In this document: positions 54,807 to 64,000 of the stretch, piece by piece
Layout: the number at the start of each line of letters is the position of its first letter
How positions within the stretch are numbered: the first letter of the stretch is position 1
DNA from: Ctenosaura bakeri
Taxonomy: Eukaryota > Chordata > Lepidosauria > Squamata > Iguanidae
Length of the DNA stretch: 64,000 nucleotides
Reading direction: 5' to 3'
Assembly (NCBI GenBank): GCA_948474755.1
Contig: CAOLHI010001036.1
Location: 62,001 to 126,000 of the forward strand
The notes under the pieces: model-generated
Database searches by the model: none
The model's input: only the letters and a program-made list of their open reading frames with translations
Told to the model about the DNA's origin: nothing
Made by a program: the position numbers and the translations under genes

Positions 54807-57739
54807 ATTATAATTATAATATATAATGAATAATTTTGGATGCAAATGGTCATGACACTGTCTGGGGTATTTGGGGAAATATAGTCTAAAAAGTCGTGTT
54901 CCCAAGTTCTGCTCAGGAGCACATGCTTGCACCTGAGTTTTGAGATCAGTGCCAGCCCCTGTGAGATTGCACACAGATCTTCAGAGCTTTTCTCAAAACT
55001 TGGCTGGGTTGTCAACAGCTTAATTTAAAAGAAGGAAATCTTGTTTTGTTGTCCCTGTTTTAAACAATTTAGAATGGGAGATCTACCGCTCATTCCTTGG
55101 AGATCTACCAACTGATACTGAGCTACCTTCTGCCTTCCTTGGTATCCATTATGCATATGGGAACCTTGCCTTTCTAAGCACAGATCAATTGGGGGGGGGT
55201 AGCTCTGGGGCTGGTTCAAATTAAGCCTTGCATGGTGGGGAGTAACCCTCAAGTTCTTCGCAGACGAGCTGAGGAATTGATCTTGAAGGACCTTGCTGTC
55301 GACGGGACAGAGACGCAGAAGACTCAGGGGTCGTGAGGCTGCAAACCTTGTTTTTTCAGACTCCAAAGGGACGATAATGCATCAACATGCCACTTGCATT
55401 ACCTCATGCTTTTCTCATGGCCACTGAGCTGAATTTCCTCCTTGAATGTTTCTTCCTCCACCACTGTGAAACCTGAGTCTTCTTTTACACCCTGATATGG
55501 GTAGCTAGTCTCTTGTGCAAACACATTGAAACATTTAACAAGGACCTGGCTTCTGACCTTCTCTGACCTTCTCTGCTTTGACATGCAGTCTCCCTTCCCA
55601 CTATCATGCTCTGTCTTACCCTTTTTTTTTCTTACACAGAACTCCAAACTGCAGCATTATGAGGATAATATTTATGGCTGAGAAAAGAACCCAATAAATA
55701 TTCTACCTTATTATGTGACTCTAGCCGACCACATTCAATCTGGGGTATGGCACACTGCAGCATGCAAGTAAATAAGCAGTCCCTTGACGATTTATCAAGA
55801 AATGTTGACACCCATATTGGTAAGAGGAAATGTTAACAAACAGATCTTGCACTTCTATTACAACAGATGCAGTTTGTCAACAATTTATTGCTGAAATCTT
55901 CCTGGTAAGCATAACATAAGTGAAGGTGGTAGAACTGAAGCTCTGGCAACTGTGACAGAGGACAGTGGTGGGAATGAACATGGCCTGGTAGTCAGGTGTT
56001 CTAACTGTACAAAAACTTTTAGCTTAGCCCCATGTATAAAACCTCCATCACAGCAACAAATACTATCACTCCCAACTTTCAGCAGAAGGAAGGGTATGCC
56101 TCTGGATTAAATTTTTCCTTCTAAGTATGAACTCCCATGGAGACCACCAACAGAAGCCTAACTTTAAAAAATCAAGAGGGGAAGTAGCAGAATGCTAAAT
56201 CCCTCAATTTGCAGAAGTTAACCCACTCATTCAAGACAAACCCTTTGCAATCCCCATTTAAACACACACATATGCCCCCATCTGTTTGTGTTCAGTGCTC
56301 TCCAGTTTCAAATGAAAACGAGAACAAAAAGGAATATCTAAGGAGAGGGAATGAACTGCCTTTCTTGAGCTCCTAACCACTTTTAATATTCCAGAAGTGT
56401 TGGAAATCAGAGCACCAATATTGTAGCCTGCACTGTGGAGTGGGTAGGCTGATAATTAAGCCCTGACATCTCACCTTCATCTCTTTTCCAGAACTGTTGT
56501 GCTTAGGTTTTGCTTCCTTCTGCCTTTCCAGGTAGTTACTTCCTGTTTCTCCTTCTCCCTGCTTGAAAGAGGGAAGCATTGCATACAATCTCTATAGTGA
56601 CTGCCTGAGTAGCCTTGAACACACATGGGAATCAACTGTATGGGCTTCTGCACCTAAATGGAAGGACGCTACTGAAGTATTGAAAGGATTCCCTGAATAA
56701 ATCTACATTTTTATTTCCTTTTTAAAAACTTTCTACACATACCTGCAAGTTACTCCTGCTTTCTAGCCATAAGCTCCTAGCACAAGTTCACTTTGCTAGC
56801 ATAATGCTTCTTTCCAGGTTCAACACAATTAGATGGGTTCTAGGTTAAATAAAGTGGCCCTTAATCTAGTCAATTACCTGTCCCTGTTCTCATTATTCCA
56901 TGGCTGGTCAGCAGATACCAAGCATTCTTACAAGATCATTATCTGGAACCTCAAACAAGGTCTATTGAGGCATAAGATTAAACAAAGTTTTGTTGTGGGC
57001 CTTACTTGGGATGGATAGCTTGAACTCTGTTGAAAGACTTGCAGCCTTTTTTTTTAAAAAAAAGCTCAGTTGACTCTGAGAAGCTTCAGCACAGCTCTCC
57101 TTAACTGCCCCCCTATACTTCCAGCCAGTATCCTTAGAAGCCCAGCTTGCCAGTATTCTTTTATACTTCCAGTCTTTCCTCTCAAGACTTTTCATGCCTC
57201 TTCGAAGCTCATTCAGATTGTCTAAATGTGTTGGGCTTTCCTGTGGTCTTATCACTTTTCTTTTTGAGACTTAAACAAGCTTTCTCTTGTCCCAGTGTCT
57301 GGGACATTTACTGCTTTTTACTCTTTAGTGATTTTTAGCTTCTTGATTAAAAGCAGCCCTTTTCCCTATGCTATACATTTTGAATTCCCAGTCCAAGCGT
57401 GTACACCTTATGCTATGTTTCATTTCGCTTTTGCACAATGGTGTATGCTATATTAAATTTCATGCCTTTGCAATCTGGCATCTGCCTCTGCTTAATTTTT
57501 CCCCTTGCCCAATAGGTCCCCAGGAAAACTGATCACCTTCCCATAGAAATGGCTTTCTAAAAATCTTTCCAGTACTTTACACAAAAGCATAATTGCAATG
57601 TTCTTGTAAGAGCTGTGGTGGTACCACTGTGTTTTCCTCCTTCTGAGATCAATCCACATAACAATTTTTAGCAATAGTGCTATTGTGCTAAAGTTCTAAG
57701 GAGATTTTTAAAAAAGCTTATGGCAATAGCACTAAAGTT
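54807..57739. other. Large unassigned non-coding stretch
   Basis: No gene, RNA or named repeat recognised over 2.9 kb. The best frames (55025-55366 minus, 113 codons; 56962-57255 minus, 97 codons) have no domain. A TTTTTTTTTAAAAAAAA junction lies at 57048-57063. Confidence 0.45.
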
Positions 57740-58295
57740 CAGTCCTCCCTCCACATTCGCAGATTTGATGTTCACAAATTTGATTATTCACAAGCATGCT
57801 TACCTCCCCCCACAATTCTCCTGCTCCCATTCCTATGCATTTTGCCCCAGGGTGAGTTCTCTGAGGAAAACGGAAGAAAATCGGTAGGGAAGAAGACTCC
57901 TCTGAGCTCTCCTTTTTCCTCCAGAGTTTTCCCCCTCCCCTTCCCATGTATTTTGCCCCAGCACAGCGAATTTTTGGGGAGGCAAAATGGAATAAAATTG
58001 CTGGGGGAGGCTTCCAAGATTCTTCTTTTCTTCCTTCAGAGTTTACCTCTCCCATCTCCATCTATTTTCTATGTCCTGGAGCAAAATGCATGGGAAGGGA
58101 GGGAACTCTGGAGGAGGAAAGGAAGGCTCTTGGGAGCATTTTCCCCTACCCTAGTCCCTTATATCTTGCATGGGGATTGTAAAGGGGGGGGACCCTTGGC
58201 AAGGCATGGGGGGCAGACGGGGAAGTTATTCACAATTTTTCCACTTTTGCAAGGGTTCTGTGCCCTGAATCCTCACAAATGTGGAGGGAGGACTG
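57740..58295 (+). mobile_element. Family F (Tigger/pogo-like) element, longest uninterrupted copy
   Basis: CAGTCCTCCCTCCACATTCGCAGATTTGATGTTCACAAATTTGATTATTCAC at the left; TTCACAATTTTTCCACTTTTGC...CTCACAAATGTGGAGGGAGGACTG at the right. Flanking bases are TT on both sides rather than TA. The interior holds repeated TTTTGCCCCAG motifs and CCTCCAGAGTTT blocks. Opposing frames (160 codons plus, 109 codons minus) lack transposase motifs. Confidence 0.72.
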
Positions 58296-59610
58296 TTCTA
58301 GACTTTATAAAAAATATAATTTAAAAATGGTAAGGAGGAGAGAGGAGAAAGAAGACCATATGAGGATTGCAACACATCTTAAAACACACCTGGAAGCAAA
58401 ATAAAGGTGGTGTGAAGGAGCTGGACATATCCACATCACAATCTACATCACAAACAGGAGCTCTGCAAATGAACCAAAATGTGCAGTCTTTTTATCAAGG
58501 CCAGTAGAGCATTTGGACAGAAAGATAACAATAAGCATCAATTTATTTATTTCTTCAATATATAATTTTCCAGTATGTCACCAATTTATAACCTGCCTTT
58601 TTTTGAGCATCAGAGTCAAGGGAATATAAAATAAGATAGTAAGGTACTGCACTGTATTTTGGAACTGCTAGGGTTGCCAGAATGAAACCTGGAGACTGCT
58701 ACCTTTAAAGGCTGTGTAGAAGAGACAATTTCAGCAGATGTTGGTTCTTATCTGGTTCTGTGATAAGCAACATCTGTTGAAATTCCTTCTTATGCACAAC
58801 CATTAAAGGTGCAGGAGTAATCTCCAGTTTTCACTCCAGCAACCCATTTAAACCAGTCCATGGGGTCTTCCAGCAAACCACTCCCCAAGCCATCTGAACA
58901 AACTGTGACCAATTTGCTTCACATTCATCGCCCTGGAGATGGATGAAGAAAGGTGGTATTCTGATTTAGCACAAGAGTTCCACTCCTCTGTTGTCTCCAG
59001 GCAACTGAAGCAAAAGGGGTCCAGAACAGGTCAGCTTCAGGTCTGAACCAGAACAGCCTTGGTCTACCTGGAATGACAAGGCCCATGCTGGATTGATTAT
59101 GGGGGCAGGAAGTGAAACCTGACATTGCTGACACTTAACACCCTCCCCATATCCTGTCTCTGAGATGATGAGAATAAAGATATTGTATTTTCAGTGGCAC
59201 TGACATTTTTATACCTTTTAATGAAAGGAGGAAGCTGAGGGGTTTTTTTTTCCTTCTTCTTCTTTGGGAAACAGACCTGTGAGGTGGAGGGAACATGATG
59301 TTCACTTACAGTGTTTCAGGAAGAAAGGGGTATTTGAATCGGAAGTTGTAAAAGGAAGAGGACTTATTTGTTTTAATAAAGTCAAGTGAATTCCCCCTTT
59401 CCCAGTGCAGAAGTGAAGAATGGGGAAAAATGGGGTGGGGGAGTGGTGGGAATATAACATTGCAGGGAAATGACATTGCCAGAAAGAAGGGGAGTCAAAT
59501 GTTGGCAGTTAATAATAATTTCAGATGGGGAATGGAAACCATCTTACAGACGGCAGCAGCAGTGATGTTGGGGAAAAGTTTTGTAGATTGACTTGGAAAG
59601 CAACATGTTT
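58296..59610. other. Unassigned stretch with one LINE/SINE tail-like patch
   Basis: No gene supported. AATTTATTTATTTCTTCAATATATAATTTTCC then TATAACCTGCCTTTTTTTGAGCATCAGAG at about 58540-58625 resembles a minus-strand L2-type tail, weakly. Confidence 0.45.
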
Positions 59611-59786
59611 TCCATACCCTCCAACTGCTTTGATTTGACATGGACAGTCCCCATTAATACTCTATTGTCACAGTTCCTCTCAGTTGCTTTTAAAATGTTT
59701 CAGTTTCTCTTTCTTCCTCTCCCTTTCCCTGCCTTTCCCCCAGCTTATTGCAGTTGCTGCAAACTTGAGTTCGAAGTGTAAAAGTA
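59611..59786 (+). mobile_element. Rep-A copy 10, left part
   Basis: CCATACCCTCCAACTGCTTTGATTTGACATGG through TTTTAAAATGTTTCAG to GCAAACTTGAGTTCGAAGTGTAAAAGTA. It continues at 59957 after a nested family A hairpin. Confidence 0.78.
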
Positions 59787-59956
59787 GGCTATTTTCCACA
59801 CTAGACTGTGTTATAGTGCTATTACTCCACTTTCAACATCCTATGGAATCTTGGGGCTTGCAATTTTGGGGGGGGGGCTAAACTGCAAACTCCAGGATTC
59901 CATAGGATGTTGAAAGAGGAATAATAGCACTATAACAGTCTAGTGTGGAAATGGCT
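59787..59956. mobile_element. Family A hairpin MITE nested in Rep-A
   Basis: GGCTATTTTCCACACTAGACTG at the left and CAGTCTAGTGTGGAAATGGCT at the right are inverted. The inner arms carry TTCAACATCCTATGGAATC and GATTCCATAGGATGTTGAA, separated by a G-rich loop (nine G). Rep-A sequence resumes immediately, with a short GTA on each side. Confidence 0.82.
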
Positions 59957-60115
59957 GTAGTCTGCACTCGATTAACTCACAAGGGAGCCAAGGCAGGTTC
60001 TTACTTTTCTCTGAAGGCTCAGGCAAAAATAAACTGCTGCAGCCTCCTCTAGCTTTTGTGTTCTCCCTCAGTAATAACTTTTGCCATCTCAACCATACTG
60101 ATGTTGCTTATTGTG
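59957..60115 (+). mobile_element. Rep-A copy 10, right part
   Basis: GTAGTCTGCACTCGATTAACTCACAAGGG, then AAGGCTCAGGCAAAAATAAACTGCTGCAGCC, then CAGTAATAACTTTTGCCATCTCAACCATACTGATGTTGC. The last few dozen bases of the family are missing. Confidence 0.75.
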
Positions 60116-61033
60116 TGTTGGCAGGTTATGCTCCGTTAAAGAGCAGTTCCCTTTTGTCCATAAAAGGTGAGGATGTAAAGGGTTGATGCAAAGGGTTGAT
60201 TCCACCCTGAAAACTGCAAGGCTCAGACTTCTATAGAACTTCTGTACCTTTAAGGATGGGAAATTCCACAAGGACTGTGGTTTCCTACCAAAGCTATAGA
60301 CCTGTGAGGGGAAAGCCACAGCTGAGGAAATATTTCAGAGAAAGCATCAGGCGTATGTCTGTACATGCTATGTCTAATCTATGTCACTTTCTCCTTATTT
60401 ATAATCTGTGGTAGGGAAGCATGTCATATCTTTTAAGGTGACTTCATTGAAGCCTGTTGCTATAGTATGGGTCAGAAATCCATCCATCCATCCATCCATC
60501 CATCCATCCATCCATCCATCCAGATTTAAGTACCACCACTAGCTCTTTTACTCTGCTTATTTCCTAACCAGAATTTCTGAGGATGAATTGCAGTTTCAAT
60601 GCAGTTTGTGTAGCAAATTTGCTCCTACTTGGAGAACTCCCGCATTACACCTGTACTATGTCAGTATTTCCAACATTAGTGTTTCTCTTTCCTTTATACC
60701 TATTGCAAGATGAACCTTTGTGACCAGAACTACCTGCACAATGCAAACATCAATCACAGCAGATAGGGTTAGTGGCCATGAAGCTAGTATATGTTTAGCA
60801 TCTGATTCTAACAAGTCAACTAGATCTAGCAAGCACTGCCAGGTTACTGGTACAGATCTGCAAAGATGACAAATTTTGGCCCAAATATGCCAAACCATTT
60901 GCATTTAATATCTAATAATTTAAGCTAATAATCTAATAATTTTGGAACTTTAGCCATGCAGACTGTAGTTGATAATCGTATCCATGTCCAAAACATCTAG
61001 AGGGCACCAGATTGGGAGAAGTGGTTAAACAAA
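60116..61033. other. Unassigned stretch with a CATC repeat and a family G piece
   Basis: No gene supported. Contains the (CATC)n microsatellite listed separately. At 60948-61018, TGCAGACTGTAGTTGATAATCG...AAAACATCTAGAGGGCACCAGATTGGGAG is a diverged family G copy. Confidence 0.5.
60478..60522. repeat. (CATC)n microsatellite
   Basis: About eleven uninterrupted CATC units. Confidence 0.97.
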
Positions 61034-61600
61034 GGCCCTTTTCACACCAGGCAATTAGAACAGGGCAGTGCGTCCTCTCATGGAGGTCATCTTGCACCTT
61101 GGAGTGAACTAGGAGCAGACTACTTACTGGAGATCTGCACCTCAGTCTGCTCCAAAACAATGCCAAGTGGTCCTCCAGCATGTTTTTGAAAGACCGGAAA
61201 AAACAGGTCTTTATTTTCCTGGAACACGCCATTGCATTCTTGCTCCCTTGCGCAGATTTGCAGGCTCACACCAATGTGAGCCTGCGATCTGCAGAGGGCA
61301 GGCTTTAGGCATGGCAAGCTTCAGCAGTTGGTCGGGACCCACAACCAACCGGAAGCCACCATTTTGGAAGCTGGAAGCTGCCATTTTGGAAGCTGGAAGC
61401 TGCCATTTTGGAAGCTGGAAGCTGCCATTTTGGAAGCCGGAGCAGTGTGGATCTACAGACCTCTCACTGCTCCGATTCACCCTGGACCAAGAAGGAGGCC
61501 TGTGGAGGGGCTTCAGGGACAGTCCACGTTGCTTTGTACCCCAGAAGAAGCAGTAGGTAATGGCACGGAGCGATTCCCTTGTCTCGTATGGAAAGGGCCC
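61034..61600 (+). mobile_element. Family D element, copy 2, with a 22-bp tandem array
   Basis: Inverted ends: GGCCCTTTTCACACCAGGC at the left, and GGGCCCTTTCCATACGAG as the reverse complement of the right. The interior includes a TTGAAAGACC...GGTCTTT stem near 61187-61213, GGCTCACA...TGTGAGCC near 61262-61285, and four 22-bp units at 61359-61440. It matches 11456-11910 in reverse. The 129- and 96-codon plus frames and the 89-codon minus frame translate the array and have no domain. Confidence 0.7.
61359..61440. repeat. Four-copy 22-bp tandem repeat
   Basis: Unit CCATTTTGGAAGCTGGAAGC plus TG, starting at 61359, 61381, 61403 and 61425; the last is cut short (CCATTTTGGAAGCCGG). Units are identical over most positions. 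Because 22 is not a multiple of three, the peptide repeat rotates through frames. This array is not seen in the other family D copy. Confidence 0.92.
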
Positions 61601-62360
61601 AAGTCAGCTTTTCAATAAAGGGGGTGGAACATTTTGCTGAGATCTTGATCAAGCAGATGTTTTTATTCCATGCATTTTGGTGAAGAATCAAAGGAGGTCT
61701 ATTTTATTTCCATGTCACAACTGTTGCTGTCAGATGCATTTCGAAGGCATAGTTTGATGCTTGCCATCCTACTCATTGCCCTTTGTTCTTTTTCCCTTCC
61801 CCTAACTTTTTTTCACCCACAGTAGGTGAGATGTTTTATCTTCTTAGTCATATTTGCTATCTCCACCCACTCCTTAGCTTTCTTGTTTTGATTTTTTAAT
61901 TTCATGCTTTGTACCACAGCAAAATATTTAATAGTATTGGGACAACCTCTATTAGGAGCCTGTCTTTAATAGGGATGCTCTGACCAAGTCATTTCCTTTT
62001 AGGTAATTCTGATATCAATACTTAAGCAGTGTCTGGAGGAACCTAAGCAGAAGGCACAGCTTTGTTAATGAAGCAAATAGAGGACAAACCTCCTAATGCT
62101 ATTTATTGACAGTTGGATGGCTAAGTTCAGCATCGAGTTAAAACACAGTGGCCTAAAACCTGCTGTTAATCTCAACTAGTGCAGAACCACTGAATCAACC
62201 TATGTGCTGACTCACCATTCCAAAACTGATTGAATGGGTCTACTGTAGTTGAAACTAGCCAACATCTGGATTTTTTTTAAAGCCTTTGAGGCCTAATTGA
62301 CTCTTTTCCAAAATGTACGTGCACCAGATTTTAGCCTTCTAAGTTATTTTCACTTATCAA
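61601..62360. other. Unassigned non-coding stretch
   Basis: No gene or repeat recognised between family D and the LINE tail. Confidence 0.5.
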
Positions 62361-62505
62361 CATTTTAATCTGTTTAAATTGTTTTTATTGGTTTAAATTT
62401 TTGATTGTTTTAACTCTTAAAATTGATTTCATTTGCATGATGCCCCAAAATCCATAATGTAGGGTGGGACATAAATATTAAAATAAATAAACAGGCAGAT
62501 AAATA
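62361..62505 (+). mobile_element. L2-type LINE/SINE 3' tail, plus strand
   Basis: TTGTTTTTATTGGTTTAAATTTTTGATTGTTTTAAC, then TCCATAATGTAGGGTGGGACATAAATATTAAAATAAATAAAC. GGGTGGGACATAAAT followed by an AAATA-like tail is the L2 3' end. Confidence 0.6.
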
Positions 62506-62754
62506 TATCAGCCTTACCCAATGATAGGGCCAGTTTGGGCAACTGTGATGCTTCATACTAACACTGAACAAATCTGTCAGTTTTGTTTTCTCTACATCTG
62601 AATGTGGGTAAATTCTTATTTATTTATTTAAAAAAATCCTCAGCTATGCACACCAACTAAATTCAGTAGATCATTTTGTACCTACCTTCTTTGTAGCCAT
62701 TAAAGACGACAAGTCTCCCAGGAAAAGATAAAGAAAGACACGTGGCGATCTTAA

Positions 62755-62825
62755 TTGGCGGGGTAGGGGATTGAACTGGATAGCTGTTGTGGTCCCTTCC
62801 ATTTCTAAGATTCTATGTTTCTATG
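62755..62825 (+). mobile_element. CR1 3' terminus facing a second CR1
   Basis: TTGGCGGGGTAGGGGATTGAACTGGATAGCTGTTGTGGTCCCTTCC, then TTTCTAAGATTCTATGTTTCTATG. This is a plus-strand CR1 end whose tail meets the reversed tail of the next element without a spacer. Confidence 0.8.
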
Positions 62826-63843
62826 AATCATAGAATCATAGAATCATAGAAATGTAGAGTTGGAAGAGACGACAGGGACCATCCAGTCCAACCCCCTGCC
62901 ATGCAGGAACACCCTCAAAGCACTCCTGACAGATGGCCATCCAGCCTCTGCTTAAAAACCTCCAAGGAAGGAGCCTCCACTACACTCCGAGGCAGCACAT
63001 TCCACTGCCGGATAGCCCTGACTGTCAGGAAGTTCTTCCTGAGGTTCAGATGGAATCTCCTTTTCTGCAGCTTGAATCCGTTGCTCCTTGTCCTGGTTTC
63101 TGGAGCAGCAGAAAACAAGCCCTCTCCCTCCTCTACGTGGCATCCCTTCAAATATTTAAACATGGCTATCATGTCCCCTCTTAACCTCCTCTTCTGTAGA
63201 CTAAACATACCCAGCTCTCTAAGTCTATCCTCATAGGGCATGGCTTCCAGGCCTCTCACCATTTTGGTCGCCCTCCTCTGGACTTCCTCCAGCTTGTCAA
63301 TATCCTTCTTGAATTGGGGTGCCCAGAACTGGACACAGTATTCAAGACGGGGTCTAACCAAAGCAGAGTAGAGTGGTACCAGTATCTCTCTCGATCTAGA
63401 CACCATACTCCTATTGATGCAGCCAAGAATTGCATTGGCTTTCTTGGCTGCTGCATCACACTGCTGACTCATGTTCAGCTTGTGATCTATGAAGACTCCT
63501 AGATCCCTTTCACACGTACTGCTATCCAGCCACGTGTCCCCCATCCCATATTTCTGTATTCTATTTTTTCTACCTAAGTGTAGGACCTTACACTTCTCTC
63601 TGTTGAATTTCATTTTGTTTGCCTTGGCCCAGCTCTCCAATCTATCCAGGTCATTTTGAATTTTGATCCTGTTCTCTGGCGTATTAGCAACCCCTCCCAA
63701 TTTGGTATCATCTGCAAATTTGATGAGCATGCCCTCTATTCCTTCATCCAAGTCATTGATAAAAATATTGAACAGCACTGGGCCCAGGACAGAACCCTGT
63801 GGCACCCCACTAGTCACTTCTCTCCAGGATGAAAAGCAGCCAT
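62826..63843 (-). mobile_element. CR1 LINE, young 5'-truncated copy
   Basis: It starts with reversed octamers AATCATAGAATCATAGAATC and the 3' UTR, then the C-terminal half of ORF2 up to the GVPQGS block. It breaks off at about 63843 (AAAGCAGCCAT, then unrelated sequence). Nucleotide and peptide similarity to the 14290-17930 copy is very high across the whole overlap. Confidence 0.93.
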
Positions 63844-63865
63844 TCAGCATCATGTTTGAATACAC
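62915..63865 (-). CDS. Partial CR1 reverse transcriptase (C-terminal half)
   Basis: A 316-codon open frame. Its first 7 or so codons (MYSNMML) come from flanking DNA, and CR1 homology begins at [26 protein letters not shown] and the full C-terminal region to [14 protein letters not shown] follow without a stop. It lacks the endonuclease, the fingers and the LDFSKAFD block with the first catalytic Asp, so it cannot act as a reverse transcriptase. Compared with 15078-17846, differences are scattered single residues (for example MPEDR/TPENR, LEQVQ/LEEVQ). It is a dead but young insertion. Confidence 0.85.
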   Translation of the reverse strand: MYSNMMLNGCFSSWREVTSGVPQGSVLGPVLFNIFINDLDEGIEGMLIKFADDTKLGGVANTPENRIKIQNDLDRLESWAKANKMKFNREKCKVLHLGRKNRIQKYGMGDTWLDSSTCERDLGVFIDHKLNMSQQCDAAAKKANAILGCINRSMVSRSREILVPLYSALVRPRLEYCVQFWAPQFKKDIDKLEEVQRRATKMVRGLEAMPYEDRLRELGMFSLQKRRLRGDMIAMFKYLKGCHVEEGEGLFSAAPETRTRSNGFKLQKRRFHLNLRKNFLTVRAIRQWNVLPRSVVEAPSLEVFKQRLDGHLSGVL

Positions 63866-64000
63866 AGGGATTCAAACACAGAATTTCATGATCTAGGGAT
63901 TCAAGGTCCTCTCAATGGATTCCTGGCTCTGTCAAGGTTGCTTTCTGCCACACTTCAACTGTTTTGAGCCCCAAATTGTTTCTGCCTTTAACATGAAAGA
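63866..64000. other. Right edge, unassigned
   Basis: Sequence flanking the truncated CR1; nothing recognised. Confidence 0.5.

Noticed and set aside
56962..57255. Lys/Arg-rich 97-codon minus frame that looked LINE-like
   Set aside because: I could not place it in any endonuclease or RT block, and it ends in a homopolymer-derived lysine run.
57842..58324. 160-codon plus-strand frame
   Set aside because: It runs through the family F element and its flank, and lacks the DDE or helix-turn-helix features of a pogo transposase.
61167..61618. Repetitive peptides in 129- and 96-codon frames
   Set aside because: They are generated by the 22-bp tandem array of family D; the repeat shifts frame each unit.
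62915..63236. Plus-strand 111-codon frame and 83-codon frame
   Set aside because: They are antisense shadows of the minus-strand CR1 RT; the same shadow appears opposite 17525-17860.

Overview
This window looks like non-coding genomic DNA from a squamate reptile (lizard or snake). The basis is the mobile-element mix: chicken-repeat-1 (CR1) LINEs ending in the (ATTCTATG)n tail, a SINE derived from 5S rRNA with a Bov-B-like 3' end, tRNA-derived SINEs of the Sauria type, L2 and L1 relics, and many small terminal-inverted-repeat DNA elements. I found no host protein-coding gene, no exon series, no rRNA or tRNA gene, and nothing bacterial or CRISPR-like. Most open reading frames are short and fall in repeats or in unassigned sequence. 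I could not search a repeat library, so family labels A to G and Rep-A are local names.

The only substantial coding sequence belongs to one CR1 element at about 14.29-17.93 kb. It keeps the C-terminal SGNH/esterase domain of ORF1 and an uninterrupted ORF2 with endonuclease and reverse transcriptase, then the microsatellite tail. It sits inside a Tigger/pogo-like element (family F, 13942-18098) flanked by TA. A second, 5'-truncated CR1 with an open RT frame lies at the right edge on the minus strand (62826-63843). Older CR1 pieces occur near 5.9, 9.4, 21.1-21.6, 27.9-28.3, 29.7, 50.6, 52.4 and 53.5-53.9 kb.

Layout. 0-10 kb: Rep-A, a (CTTT)/(CCTT) microsatellite, a 92-bp-arm inverted repeat, two family B copies, and a hAT-like element with an 8-bp target duplication inside a Rep-A copy. 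10.7-12.5 kb: a nested stack in which a Rep-A copy is split by a LINE-like insert (13-bp target duplication, itself carrying a family D element) and by an inverted Rep-A copy. 13.9-18.1 kb: CR1 inside family F. 19-25 kb: Rep-A, CR1 tail, 5S-SINE and two tRNA-SINEs. 27-28.3 kb: a probable minus-strand solo LTR and a CR1 relic. 31-39 kb: family F, a (TTTA)n-bearing LINE/SINE tail between two diverged direct repeats, a perfect 55-bp-arm hairpin (family A) and an L1 ORF2 relic. 40-50 kb: family A copies, an L2 RT relic, a SINE, family F and Rep-A. 50-55 kb: an old CR1, a second probable LTR, Rep-A and a very CpG-rich family C element. 57.7-64 kb: family F, a Rep-A copy with a nested family A hairpin, a family D element with a 22-bp tandem array, and the tail-to-tail CR1 pair.

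Nothing here amounts to a new gene system. The most informative features are the nested insertions with readable target-site duplications, the coding-intact CR1, and a set of unrelated-looking short DNA elements (A, B, C, D) whose ends resemble GGCC(A/C)TTTCCGCAC.
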